NCBI GenBank assembly: GCA_947625785.1
Contig: CANQPS010000015.1
Location: 1-64,000, forward strand
Length of the DNA stretch: 64,000 bases
Source of the DNA: an uncultured Clostridia bacterium
GTDB lineage: Bacteria; Bacillota; Clostridia; Oscillospirales; Acutalibacteraceae
Reading direction: 5' to 3'
Under the pieces are notes generated by a model. That model was given only the letters and a program-made list of their open reading frames with translations. It searched no databases and was not told the origin of the DNA. Shown here piece after piece: positions 34,565 to 42,504 of the stretch. How positions within the stretch are numbered: the stretch's first letter is position 1; each line of letters starts with the position of its first letter. Both the position numbers and the translations under genes were made by a program.

Positions 34565-35842
34565 TTATTTCGATAACTTTTCTAATGCTGCATACTTAAC
34601 GCAAATACAGAATATATCCATAGCTTTTGCGAGTTCATCAACAGAAGGGTATGTTGGAGCAACTCTAATATTACTGTCCTTAGGGTCTTTTCCATAAGGA
34701 TATGTTGCACCTGCACTTGTCATTACAACTCCTGCCTCTTTACATAACTCAATAACCCTTTTAGCACAACCCTCAAGAACATCAACACTTACGAAATATC
34801 CACCGTTTGGTTTTCTCCAAGAAGCTATATCAAGGCCGTTAAGCTCGGAATCAAGTTTTTCTAAAACAGCATCAAATCTTGGTTTAAGTATAGCTTTGTG
34901 CTTAGCCATATGAGCAAGTACACCCTCATAATTACCAAAGAAGCGTGTATGTCTGAGCATATTAATTTTATCATAACCAATTGTTTGTATGCCATATTTT
35001 TTCTTTAATGTTAATAAATTTCCTGATGATGCAGCCATAGCGGCAATACCTGCACCCGAAAATGTAATCTTTGAAGTTGACGAGAATATAATTGGCAAAT
35101 CTTCATTACCATATTTTTTACATTCGTCCATAATACTTAAAAGTGTTTCAGGTGTATCGGTTATATCGTGAATACAATACGCATTATCCCACATAATTCT
35201 GAAATCCTTAGCAGCAGGTTTTAATTTTGCAAATCTTGTGACTGTTTCGTCAGAATAAGTAATGCCTTGTGGATTAGAATATTTAGGAACACACCATATA
35301 CCTTTTACTTTTTCATCATTATTTACATAATCCTCTACCATATCCATATCAGGGCCATTTTCGGTCATAGGAATATTAATCATTTCTATACCAAAATATT
35401 GAGTAATTGCAAAATGTCTGTCATAACCCGGTGCAGGACAAAGGAATTTTATGCCTTCTTGTTTTATCCAAGGTTCGCAGCCGGCAATTCCCTTCATCAT
35501 TAAAAAGGAAATTGTATCAAACATCATATTAAGACTTGAATTTCCACCTACTATAACATTAGATACATCGACCTGCATCATTTTGGCAAAAATTTTTTTT
35601 GCCTCAGAAATACCTTCCAATTCACCATAATTTCTAACATCTAATCCCTTCTGGTCTTTTAAATCGGAATTTGAATTTAACACATCTAACATAGGCATCG
35701 AAAGGTCGAGCTGTTGAGCACAAGGCTTACCTCTTGACATATCAAGTTTTAATCCTTGTGATTTATACTCATTATAAATCTTTTTTACATTGTCTAATTC
35801 TTCCAACATACTTTTCTTATCCATAGATGAATAATTTGCCAT
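34565..35842 (-). CDS. Class I aminotransferase (aspartate aminotransferase-like, PF12897 type)
   Basis: The 425-residue PLP enzyme has the PLP-lysine motif IIFSSTSKITFSGAG (Lys in STSK), the KGIWCVPKYSNPQGITYS loop, WDNAYCIHDI holding the Asp/Tyr that contact PLP, and the Arg motif SNIRVAPTYPS that binds substrate carboxylate. The overall length and the MSRGKPC opening match the MocR-like aspartate aminotransferase branch. ATG 35842 follows GGAGG. Glutamate-oxaloacetate transfer is the likeliest activity. It is monocistronic. Confidence 0.87.
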   Translation of the reverse strand: MANYSSMDKKSMLEELDNVKKIYNEYKSQGLKLDMSRGKPCAQQLDLSMPMLDVLNSNSDLKDQKGLDVRNYGELEGISEAKKIFAKMMQVDVSNVIVGGNSSLNMMFDTISFLMMKGIAGCEPWIKQEGIKFLCPAPGYDRHFAITQYFGIEMINIPMTENGPDMDMVEDYVNNDEKVKGIWCVPKYSNPQGITYSDETVTRFAKLKPAAKDFRIMWDNAYCIHDITDTPETLLSIMDECKKYGNEDLPIIFSSTSKITFSGAGIAAMAASSGNLLTLKKKYGIQTIGYDKINMLRHTRFFGNYEGVLAHMAKHKAILKPRFDAVLEKLDSELNGLDIASWRKPNGGYFVSVDVLEGCAKRVIELCKEAGVVMTSAGATYPYGKDPKDSNIRVAPTYPSVDELAKAMDIFCICVKYAALEKLSK

Positions 35843-36003
35843 AATAAATCCTCCAATATGCAATTTATAAAAATTAATATGCAACTCAAAACATTAAACT
35901 AACCATATTCTAATATATTTAAATATAAAATGCAAGTATTATTTTAAATTCCTGCATTTTTTATATTATTCAGTTATTCATACCTATATAATAAGCAATC
36001 TGA

Positions 36004-36033
36004 TTGACTTTTGTGTATATTTTGCTGTATAAT
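36004..36033 (+). promoter_or_regulatory. Sigma-A promoter upstream of the small membrane protein and metY
   Basis: TTGACT (36004-36009), 18 bases, TATAAT (36028-36033). The only start codons that follow closely are those of the 64-residue protein and then metY. Confidence 0.6.
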
Positions 36034-36067
36034 ATCACCATAACTATTATATACTAAGGTGAAAACT

Positions 36068-36262
36068 TTGAAACTTAATAATCAAAAGAAAAAAAACGAA
36101 GATTTATCCAATCAATCCAATCAATCCAATCAAAAACAACCTAATAAAATAATAAAGGTTCTTGATACAATAATTGCTATGATAGCATTTTTGCTATTAA
36201 TATGGCTGACTGTGTTTTTGACAGATAAAGCAATAGAATTTTTTCAAGGACTTTTTATATAA
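36068..36262 (+). CDS. Small single-pass membrane protein upstream of metY
   Basis: TTG 36068 follows AAGGTG (36056-36061) and gives 64 residues. The head is hydrophilic and Asn/Gln/Lys-rich and includes a short perfect DNA repeat (ATCAATCCA units) that encodes NQSNQSNQ. One membrane helix (about 34-55) ends in a short basic/acidic tail. The gene lies 29 bp before metY under the same promoter. The role is unknown; the repeat may vary in length between strains. Confidence 0.6.
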   Translation: MKLNNQKKKNEDLSNQSNQSNQKQPNKIIKVLDTIIAMIAFLLLIWLTVFLTDKAIEFFQGLFI

Positions 36263-36291
36263 ATAACTAAAATTATCAAGGAAGTGTTATA

Positions 36292-37575
36292 ATGAATAAT
36301 TATCATATCAATACTAAGTGTATTCAATCAGGCTACTCGCCAAAAAACGGTGAGCCAAGAGTTTTGCCTATTGTCCAAAGTACAACATATAAATATGATT
36401 CCTCGGTTGAAATGGGAAAACTTTTCGACCTTGAAACATCAGGATTTTTTTATACCAGACTTGCAAATCCAACAGTTGACGCCGTTGAACAAAAAATTGC
36501 CGATTTAGAAGGCGGTGTAGGTGCTGTAATGACTTCATCCGGTCAGGCCGCATCTCTTATGGCAATAACAAATATTTGTCACGCAGGTGACCACGTTATT
36601 AGTTCAAGTGCCATTTATGGAGGAACTTTCAATCTTTTTAATAAAACTTTGCGTGAGCTTGGAATAGAATTTACATTTGTTCAGCCGACAGCCACTGATA
36701 AAGAATTAGAAAATGCTTTCCAAGAAAATACTAAATGTGTATTTATCGAAACACTTTCAAATCCTGCACTCGTAGTCACAGATATTGAACTTTTTGCAAA
36801 TATTGCACATAAACATAATGTTCCCCTTATCGTCGATAATACATTCCCTACACCTGTTAATTGCCGACCATTTAAATTCGGAGCAGATATTATCATACAT
36901 TCAACATCTAAATATCTTGACGGTCACGCCGTATCCCTCGGCGGAGTAGTCGTTGACAGCGGAAACTTTAATTGGACAAATGGTAAATTTCCTATGTTCA
37001 CAGAACCGGACGAATCATATCACGGTATTATATATTCCGAAAAATTCGGAAAAGCCGCATATATTACTAAATGCAGAACACATCTTATGCGTGACCTTGG
37101 TGCTATGGCAAGCCCACAAAATGCCTTTTTATTAAATCTTGGTATTGAAACACTATTTTTAAGAATGGAACGCCATTGTTCAAATGCTCTTGCCGTTGCA
37201 AAATACCTTGAAAATAACGAGCAAATTGCTTGGATTAATTATCCGGGACTTGAAAGCAGTCCATATTATTCATTAGCTCAAAAATATATGCCTAATGGTA
37301 CTTGTGGCGTTATTTCATTTGGCATCAAAGGCGGCAGAGAAGCCGCAACTAAATTTATGGATAGTTTAAAACTCGCATCTATTGTAACACACGTTGCAGA
37401 TTCCCGTACTTGTTTATTACACCCGGCAAGCACAACTCACCGTCAAATGACAGACGAACAATTATCGGAATGTGGAGTAAGTGCCGATTTAATAAGAATG
37501 TCCGTAGGTATTGAATATATAGATGATATTATAGCCGACATTGAACAAGCATTAGAAAAAGTTAAAAATTTATAA
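36292..37575 (+). CDS. metY: O-acetylhomoserine sulfhydrylase (MetY)
   Basis: The 427-residue PLP enzyme of the Cys/Met metabolism family makes homocysteine from O-acetylhomoserine and sulfide. Features are TTYKYDSSVEMG near residue 30, MTSSGQAASLMAI, and the PLP lysine in IIHSTSKYLDGHAVSLGGVVVD. The MetY-type insertion (NWTNGKFPMFTEPDESYHG) separates it from MetB/MetC. The C-terminal SVGIEYIDDIIADIEQAL is canonical. RBS AAGGAAG. There is too little room upstream for an S-box riboswitch. Confidence 0.92.
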   Translation: MNNYHINTKCIQSGYSPKNGEPRVLPIVQSTTYKYDSSVEMGKLFDLETSGFFYTRLANPTVDAVEQKIADLEGGVGAVMTSSGQAASLMAITNICHAGDHVISSSAIYGGTFNLFNKTLRELGIEFTFVQPTATDKELENAFQENTKCVFIETLSNPALVVTDIELFANIAHKHNVPLIVDNTFPTPVNCRPFKFGADIIIHSTSKYLDGHAVSLGGVVVDSGNFNWTNGKFPMFTEPDESYHGIIYSEKFGKAAYITKCRTHLMRDLGAMASPQNAFLLNLGIETLFLRMERHCSNALAVAKYLENNEQIAWINYPGLESSPYYSLAQKYMPNGTCGVISFGIKGGREAATKFMDSLKLASIVTHVADSRTCLLHPASTTHRQMTDEQLSECGVSADLIRMSVGIEYIDDIIADIEQALEKVKNL

Positions 37576-37597
37576 TCAATCTTAAATATAATTTTAC

Positions 37598-37638
37598 CCC
37601 GTACTTTGTGCATATAAAAACAAGTACGGGATTTTTTT
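37598..37638 (+). terminator. Terminator of metY
   Basis: CCCGTACTT (37598-37606) pairs with AAGTACGGG (37622-37630), then ATTTTTTTAT. Confidence 0.85.
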
Positions 37639-37675
37639 ATAAGTTTTTTCACCTTTTATACCCAACTGATAATTG

Positions 37676-37735
37676 CCCTGTCCCTAATCCGCAAATCCTT
37701 TGAAAAGACTTGACCGAAAACTTTTAGTCAAACTT
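37676..37735 (-). repeat. Degenerate inverted copy of the 193-bp repeat family
   Basis: Read on the reverse strand, this segment gives AAAAGTTTTCGGTCAAGTC...AAAGGATTTGCGG, matching the second half of the tandem units at 10.25-10.81 kb with several substitutions. It shows the element is dispersed and not specific to one locus. Confidence 0.6.
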
Positions 37736-37831
37736 CATTATTTTTTATACACAGTAACAATATATAAAACTTTTTCATATTATGTACAAAATAGATTTTA
37801 AAGATAATGATTAATACGGAGGTTATAACTT

Positions 37832-38698
37832 ATGCGTAAAATAGAATATTTTGGTATAGTTGGGGGTGACAAACGCCAACTTGAAACAGCCTTATCTATA
37901 CAAAAAGACGGCTATAATGTTAATATATGTGGCTTTGAGAACGCTAATTTTAAAATTAAAGATTTAAAACAGGATACTCTTAATAATGTCATATCCAAAA
38001 GTGAGGGAATTATATTACCGCTGCCCGTAACAAGAAACGGTACTTCTTTAAATGCTCCGTTTTCGAACAGCGAAATATTATTAAACAACGAATTTTTTGA
38101 ATTATTAAAAGATAAAAAAGTTTTCTGTGGTATGGCAGAAATACTCTATAAATCAGACTTACCATATAATAAAAACAATATATATGACTATTTCAACAGA
38201 GAAGAATTTACAGTGGAAAATGCCGTTCCAACCGCAGAAGGTGCAATAGAAATAGCTATGAGAGAATACAGCGGTACAATAAACGGTTCAAAATGCCTTG
38301 TTACAGGATACGGACGCATAGGTAAAATCCTTGCAAAATTCCTGACGGGATTGGGGGCAGATGTAACCGTATCAGCTCGGAAAAAAGAGGACGAGGCTTG
38401 GATAAAATTACAAGGTTACCATTTCGCCAATACCAATAATTTACCGGAAATACAGTTTGATATTATATTTAATACAATACCATCAACTATATTCAATGCC
38501 AGAACTCTCGCAAAAACTGCCGCTAATGCTGTACTTATTGATTTAGCCTCCGCACCGTATGGTGTCGACTATAATGCTGCGAAAAGATTAGGAATAAATG
38601 CTATAAAAGCACCTTCACTTCCGGGAAAGGTCGCACCAAAAACAGCCGGAGAAATCATAAAGAATACTATTTACAATATCATAGAGGAGGAACTGTAA
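37832..38698 (+). CDS. dpaA: Dipicolinate synthase subunit A
   Basis: The 288-residue protein matches SpoVFA/DpaA: an N-terminal domain (YFGIVGGDKRQLETA) and a C-terminal Rossmann fold with CLVTGYGRIGKILAKFLTGLGADVTV. The end NAIKAPSLPGKVAPKTAGEIIKNTI is characteristic. With DpaB it oxidises dihydrodipicolinate to dipicolinic acid in the mother cell for export into the spore core. It starts after GGAGG and overlaps dpaB by one base. Confidence 0.94.
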   Translation: MRKIEYFGIVGGDKRQLETALSIQKDGYNVNICGFENANFKIKDLKQDTLNNVISKSEGIILPLPVTRNGTSLNAPFSNSEILLNNEFFELLKDKKVFCGMAEILYKSDLPYNKNNIYDYFNREEFTVENAVPTAEGAIEIAMREYSGTINGSKCLVTGYGRIGKILAKFLTGLGADVTVSARKKEDEAWIKLQGYHFANTNNLPEIQFDIIFNTIPSTIFNARTLAKTAANAVLIDLASAPYGVDYNAAKRLGINAIKAPSLPGKVAPKTAGEIIKNTIYNIIEEEL

Positions 38699-39273
38699 TG
38701 GACAGGACTATTACATTAGGATATGCATTATGTGGTTCATTCTGTACTTTTTCCAAATCAATAGCACAAATGAAAATCTTAAAAGATTTAGGCTATAATA
38801 TATTACCTATTTTTTCTTATAATGCCTATAATACAGATACAAGATTTGGTAAAGCTGAAAAGTTTATTAATGAGGTCGAAGAAATCTGTCAAAATAAAAT
38901 AATTCATACCATAAATGACGCCGAACCAATAGGACCTCGCAGATTAACCGATTTAATGATTATATCACCTTGCAGCGGAAATACTTTGGCAAAACTTAGC
39001 TTAGGTATTACCGATACACCTGTTACAATGGCAACAAAATCTCATTTGCGTTCAGGCAGAGCAGTATTGATAGCACTTGCAACAAACGATGCCCTCGGGG
39101 CATCAGCTCAGAATATTGGCAGACTTCTCAACACCAAAAATTATCTTTTTGTGCCTATATCTCAGGACGACCCAAAAACTAAGCCTAATTCGTTAGTCGC
39201 ACATTTTGAACTTATACCGGAGGCTGTTGAATTTGCTTTGGAAAATAAACAGTTACAGCCTATTTTTAGATAA
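38698..39273 (+). CDS. dpaB: Dipicolinate synthase subunit B
   Basis: The 191-residue flavoprotein-fold subunit (SpoVFB/DpaB) opens GYALCGSFCTFSKSI and carries DLMIISPCSGNTLAKLSLGITDTPVTMA, the FMN-type loop, with NTKNYLFVPISQDDPKTKPNS near the end. Its ATG overlaps the dpaA stop (TAATG). This shows that the spore cortex/core maturation pathway is present. Confidence 0.94.
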   Translation: MDRTITLGYALCGSFCTFSKSIAQMKILKDLGYNILPIFSYNAYNTDTRFGKAEKFINEVEEICQNKIIHTINDAEPIGPRRLTDLMIISPCSGNTLAKLSLGITDTPVTMATKSHLRSGRAVLIALATNDALGASAQNIGRLLNTKNYLFVPISQDDPKTKPNSLVAHFELIPEAVEFALENKQLQPIFR

Positions 39274-39277
39274 AATA

Positions 39278-39316
39278 TTATCTCTTTGATTTTTAATACT
39301 AAAATCAAAGAGATAA
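39278..39316 (+). terminator. Terminator of dpaAB
   Basis: TTATCTCTTTGATTTT with its complement AAAATCAAAGAGATAA (39301-39316), 4 bp past the stop. Confidence 0.75.
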
Positions 39317-39454
39317 TTTATTTTATAACCATTTTCACTAAAAATAAAAATAAACTTTTAATATAGTCTTATAAAAATTGAAATACAATTTATGTGCAAA
39401 TGAATAGATATGGGCATTTTAACCGTCTTAGAGTGTTTTTTAAAGGGTAAATAT

Positions 39455-39499
39455 ATGAATATTCAGATAATTGCTTATGCCTTAGAATGGATACAATGA
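39455..39499 (+). CDS. Possible 14-residue peptide (leader or small protein)
   Basis: ATG 39455 follows AAAGGG by seven bases. It encodes MNIQIIAYALEWIQ and stops at TGA 39497-39499, right at the foot of a hairpin. The arrangement resembles a leader peptide with attenuator, yet the next gene (DUF6472, 108 bp on) is not an obvious attenuation target. Chance cannot be excluded. Confidence 0.25.
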   Translation: MNIQIIAYALEWIQ

Positions 39500-39530
39500 G
39501 ATATAACATTTTGAGTTATATCTCTTTATT
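39498..39530 (+). terminator. Hairpin with T-rich tail
   Basis: GAGATATAAC (39498-39507) pairs with GTTATATCTC (39515-39524), followed by TTTATTTTAT. Confidence 0.7.
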
Positions 39531-39606
39531 TTATATTGATTTTTTTGTACAGTTTATTTAAAATATTAAGTATATAATATATTTTTGAAAGTTGGGTTTT
39601 TCAATT

Positions 39607-39786
39607 ATGGGTAAATCGTGCTGTGAATTTTGCGTAAACTATGTATATAATGATGAATTAGAGTTCTATGAATGTCTTGTAAATCTTGATGAGGACGAAA
39701 CTTATAAATTTATAACTAAAAGTGTTTCTGAATGTCCATATTATAAGTATTATGATGAATATAAAATTGTGCGTAAACAAATGTAA
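39607..39786 (+). CDS. DUF6472-type small cysteine protein
   Basis: The 59-residue protein begins MGKSCCEFCVNYVYND. It has the pattern C-xx-C, YxCxVNLDEDE, then CPYYKYYDEYKIVRKQM, which I recognise as the Clostridia-specific DUF6472 family. The four spaced cysteines suggest one zinc site. The ribosome site is weak (GAAAG), and TTG 39592 is an alternative start. The function is unknown. It sits just before the PH-domain operon. Confidence 0.75.
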   Translation: MGKSCCEFCVNYVYNDELEFYECLVNLDEDETYKFITKSVSECPYYKYYDEYKIVRKQM

Positions 39787-39852
39787 TTATTTTCTTATAA
39801 ATCAAAAAAATTCTTTTATATTAAGTTATACTTTAAATATGGGGGTGAAGTA

Positions 39853-40293
39853 TTGGGGAAAAAGAAATTATCTAAAAAAACCATATTACTTTGGAGATGG
39901 CGTATAACATTATCAGCTATATTAATATCATTTTTATTAGGTGCTTTATATTTTTTCTTTCCACACCTTGCAATAGTTTTTGTTATTATATTTTGTACAG
40001 CTTATACTTTTTTGATATTGGTTTATTTTCCGTTGTTATATAAAAATTCATATTATAGTATAATTGATAATTATATAACTATTGAAAAAGGTATTATATT
40101 AAAACGATTTATTAAGATTTCCATATCAAAAATTCAATATGTCGAAATTGTCACCTACCCCCTGCAAAGATTATTTAAACTAAACACATTAGTGCTGCAT
40201 ACCGCCGGTTCTCAACAAATTATTTCCCCCCTTGATACTATCGAAAGTATAAAAATAAAACAAATTATAGAGGGAACTTATGAAAAGACATAA
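39853..40293 (+). CDS. Bacterial PH-domain membrane protein (YdbS-like)
   Basis: TTG 39853 follows GGGGGTG. The 146-residue protein has two membrane segments (about 15-60) followed by one bPH_2 domain: YYSIIDNYITIEKGIILKRF and ISISKIQYVEIVTYPLQRLF. This is the YdbS half of the YdbS/YdbT pair, implicated in Bacillus in resistance to amylocyclicin-type antimicrobial peptides. It overlaps the next gene by 14 bp, typical of the pair. Confidence 0.82.
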   Translation: MGKKKLSKKTILLWRWRITLSAILISFLLGALYFFFPHLAIVFVIIFCTAYTFLILVYFPLLYKNSYYSIIDNYITIEKGIILKRFIKISISKIQYVEIVTYPLQRLFKLNTLVLHTAGSQQIISPLDTIESIKIKQIIEGTYEKT

Positions 40294-41740
40294 AAGAAAT
40301 TTATCTTTTAATAGAGTACACCCGTATTCTATATTTATAACAATAAAAAGATTTATATTTATACTTATATTGCCGGTAGTACAACAGATACTCTTTAAAC
40401 CTATGAATATATTCGAAACTATAAGCAGTATGGGTTTAAATATACTTTTTGTGATATTTTTATTTACATTTGCAATATTAGAATATCGCAATAGTGTTTA
40501 CTATATAGATAAAGATAATATAATTATTTCAAAAGGTAATCTCATCAAGAAAGATGTCAATATACCTAATAACAGGCTTCAAATGGTAAGTATAGAAGGA
40601 ACTATTACTTCTAAAATTTTTGGTGCGTCAAAAGTATATATTGATACTGCAGGAGGCGGCCGCAAAAATGTTGATATTCAAATAGCCGTATCAAATAAAA
40701 AAATTGAGAATTTTCTTGCTAAGCTTGTTCCTCAAAATAAACTGACTTGTGCATATATGTGCAGTTCCATAAGAATGTTATTAATGACAGCATCTTGGGC
40801 AAATCCTGCTTCCGGACTTCTGATACTCTCACCTTTTATTAAACAGGCCGGTGAAATACTCGGCGAACAATTCAGTGAATTTTTCTATAATAATGTAAAT
40901 ATAACATACCGCTTAATCACTATTGGTATATCTCCTGCCACAGCTGCCATAGCAAATATATTAATAATCGGTTGGGCTGTTGCTATGGTGGTGCAAACTT
41001 GCAGATATGGTAATTTTAGAGTATATAAACATAAAGATATGATGATGATTAGGCGAGGTTTTATAGTTAAAAATACAAGAATTGTTTTTAATAATAAAAT
41101 TACTGCCATAACTATAAAACAATCTATGATTATGAAAATATTTCAGCTTTATAGCGTATATGTTCAAACAATCGGCTCCGGAAAAGAAAAAGGCGACAAA
41201 AGCCTTCTTGTAGCGGCAGCACGAAAAAAACAAATGCAGTCAGCACTTGATGGACTTATATATATAAATTCTCAATCAACAAATGTAGCAAGACCTCCTA
41301 AAAAAAGATTACTAAGTTATATTTCTATACCATTATATGTATCAATGGCAGTTATAGGGGCACTTGTATTTCTGTATATTAAAAATACTTATCGTGAACT
41401 TATTGTAGTAGGATTATTATTTACACTTATATGGTCTATATGGTGGATTATATTCAGAATTTTTGCTTTTAAAGCATCTTTCTTATCATATAACAATGAT
41501 GTAGTAATAGTCAGTACATTTGAAAAATTCACACTTTGTACAAGTCACATTCCTTATGACAGACTGCAATATATAGAAGTAGTACAAAACCCTTTTCATA
41601 AAATTTCAAAATGTTGTGATGTTTACTTTTACATTTATTCCGACCGAAAAGAACGATTTAAGATTAAGTATCTTGACAAAACACAGGCATACGAATTAAT
41701 TAATATCATTCAAAAGAATATGGATAAAAAAGCTATATAA
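40280..41740 (+). CDS. Multi-PH-domain membrane protein (YdbT-like)
   Basis: The 486-residue protein has pairs of membrane segments alternating with three bPH_2 domains. The start lines are YYIDKDNIIISKGNLIKKDV, YKHKDMMMIRRGFIVKNT and FLSYNNDVVIVSTFEKF, each followed by an 'IPxxRLQxVxxxxxP' motif. It is the YdbT partner of the gene upstream, starting inside it after AGAGGG. The likely site is the cell membrane. Confidence 0.85.
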   Translation: MKRHKRNLSFNRVHPYSIFITIKRFIFILILPVVQQILFKPMNIFETISSMGLNILFVIFLFTFAILEYRNSVYYIDKDNIIISKGNLIKKDVNIPNNRLQMVSIEGTITSKIFGASKVYIDTAGGGRKNVDIQIAVSNKKIENFLAKLVPQNKLTCAYMCSSIRMLLMTASWANPASGLLILSPFIKQAGEILGEQFSEFFYNNVNITYRLITIGISPATAAIANILIIGWAVAMVVQTCRYGNFRVYKHKDMMMIRRGFIVKNTRIVFNNKITAITIKQSMIMKIFQLYSVYVQTIGSGKEKGDKSLLVAAARKKQMQSALDGLIYINSQSTNVARPPKKRLLSYISIPLYVSMAVIGALVFLYIKNTYRELIVVGLLFTLIWSIWWIIFRIFAFKASFLSYNNDVVIVSTFEKFTLCTSHIPYDRLQYIEVVQNPFHKISKCCDVYFYIYSDRKERFKIKYLDKTQAYELINIIQKNMDKKAI

Positions 41741-41752
41741 AGGAGAATATCT

Positions 41753-42448
41753 ATGTTAGATAATACAATTTATAAATATGTTATAGATGATAATGACCTT
41801 AAAAAAGAAAAATGGGTTAATTCATCTTGGCTGCCAACCTCTAAATATTATATTTTAAAGAAATATGAATATATATATGAGGAAAATAAAAACCGTTTTG
41901 ATTTAATTGAAGAACCTTATTACAATGCCCCTTATAATAACAGTACTCTCACTAATAATTACTTGGGAATTGACAGAGAACCGGCTAATCTTGAAAGCAA
42001 GGATTTATTTATTTATAATGATAATTTATCAAAAACCGAGAAATTATTGCTTGATGATATAAGCAATCTTCGCTGCGAAATAACCGAATTAAGCAGAGCA
42101 AAAACCTGTTTTAATCTATTGAAAGAACCTGAAAAATACGAAATCGCTTGGATACAGTTAAATGGAGATACCGAACAACCTCCGAAAGATTTTGAATTTT
42201 TAGGATATGATATAATATATTGTCTTGACAGTTGTTTCTCAATTATTAATGATACAATGTTTATTTTATCCGGCAATGTATTTGATGACAGCAGAGAGTT
42301 CTTCGTTCACAGTCACTCGGAATTAAACGAATATGGTTTATTTTCATTTGAGGCGGAAGCCGTTGACTTTATAAAAACTTATGCGAAATTTGAGGGTGGT
42401 TATAAAGGAGATTTTTTTATAATTAAATGTTATCTTAAAACCGAATAA
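41753..42448 (+). CDS. Uncharacterised soluble protein in the PH-domain operon
   Basis: The 231-residue protein starts 12 bp after the YdbT-like gene behind AAAGGAG. It is acidic and rich in Tyr and Asn (YYNAPYNNSTLTNNYLG), with no membrane segment or signal. The last part (FVHSHSELNEYGLFSFEAEAVDFIKTYAKFEGG) is well ordered. I recognise no family. The operon position suggests a link to the PH-domain pair. Confidence 0.72.
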   Translation: MLDNTIYKYVIDDNDLKKEKWVNSSWLPTSKYYILKKYEYIYEENKNRFDLIEEPYYNAPYNNSTLTNNYLGIDREPANLESKDLFIYNDNLSKTEKLLLDDISNLRCEITELSRAKTCFNLLKEPEKYEIAWIQLNGDTEQPPKDFEFLGYDIIYCLDSCFSIINDTMFILSGNVFDDSREFFVHSHSELNEYGLFSFEAEAVDFIKTYAKFEGGYKGDFFIIKCYLKTE

Positions 42449-42453
42449 ATTTA

Positions 42454-42487
42454 AAACGGAACGATAAGTAATTTTATCGTTCCGTTT
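42454..42487. terminator. Bidirectional terminator between the PH operon and glgP
   Basis: AAACGGAACGATAA (42454-42467) pairs with TTATCGTTCCGTTT (42474-42487) between convergent genes. Confidence 0.8.
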
Positions 42488-42504
42488 AGTTATATATTAA
42501 AATG

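Larger units (their letters stand above)
39317..39606 (+). other. 290-bp region with possible tiny transcript
   Basis: No ordinary gene is visible. It holds a 14-codon frame with a ribosome site followed by a terminator-like hairpin (both marked separately), suggesting a short independent transcript. Confidence 0.4.

Noticed and set aside
36010-36291. S-box or other methionine riboswitch ahead of metY
   Set aside because: Only 34 bases separate the promoter's -10 box from the small membrane-protein gene, and just 29 bp lie before metY; no multi-stem leader is visible.
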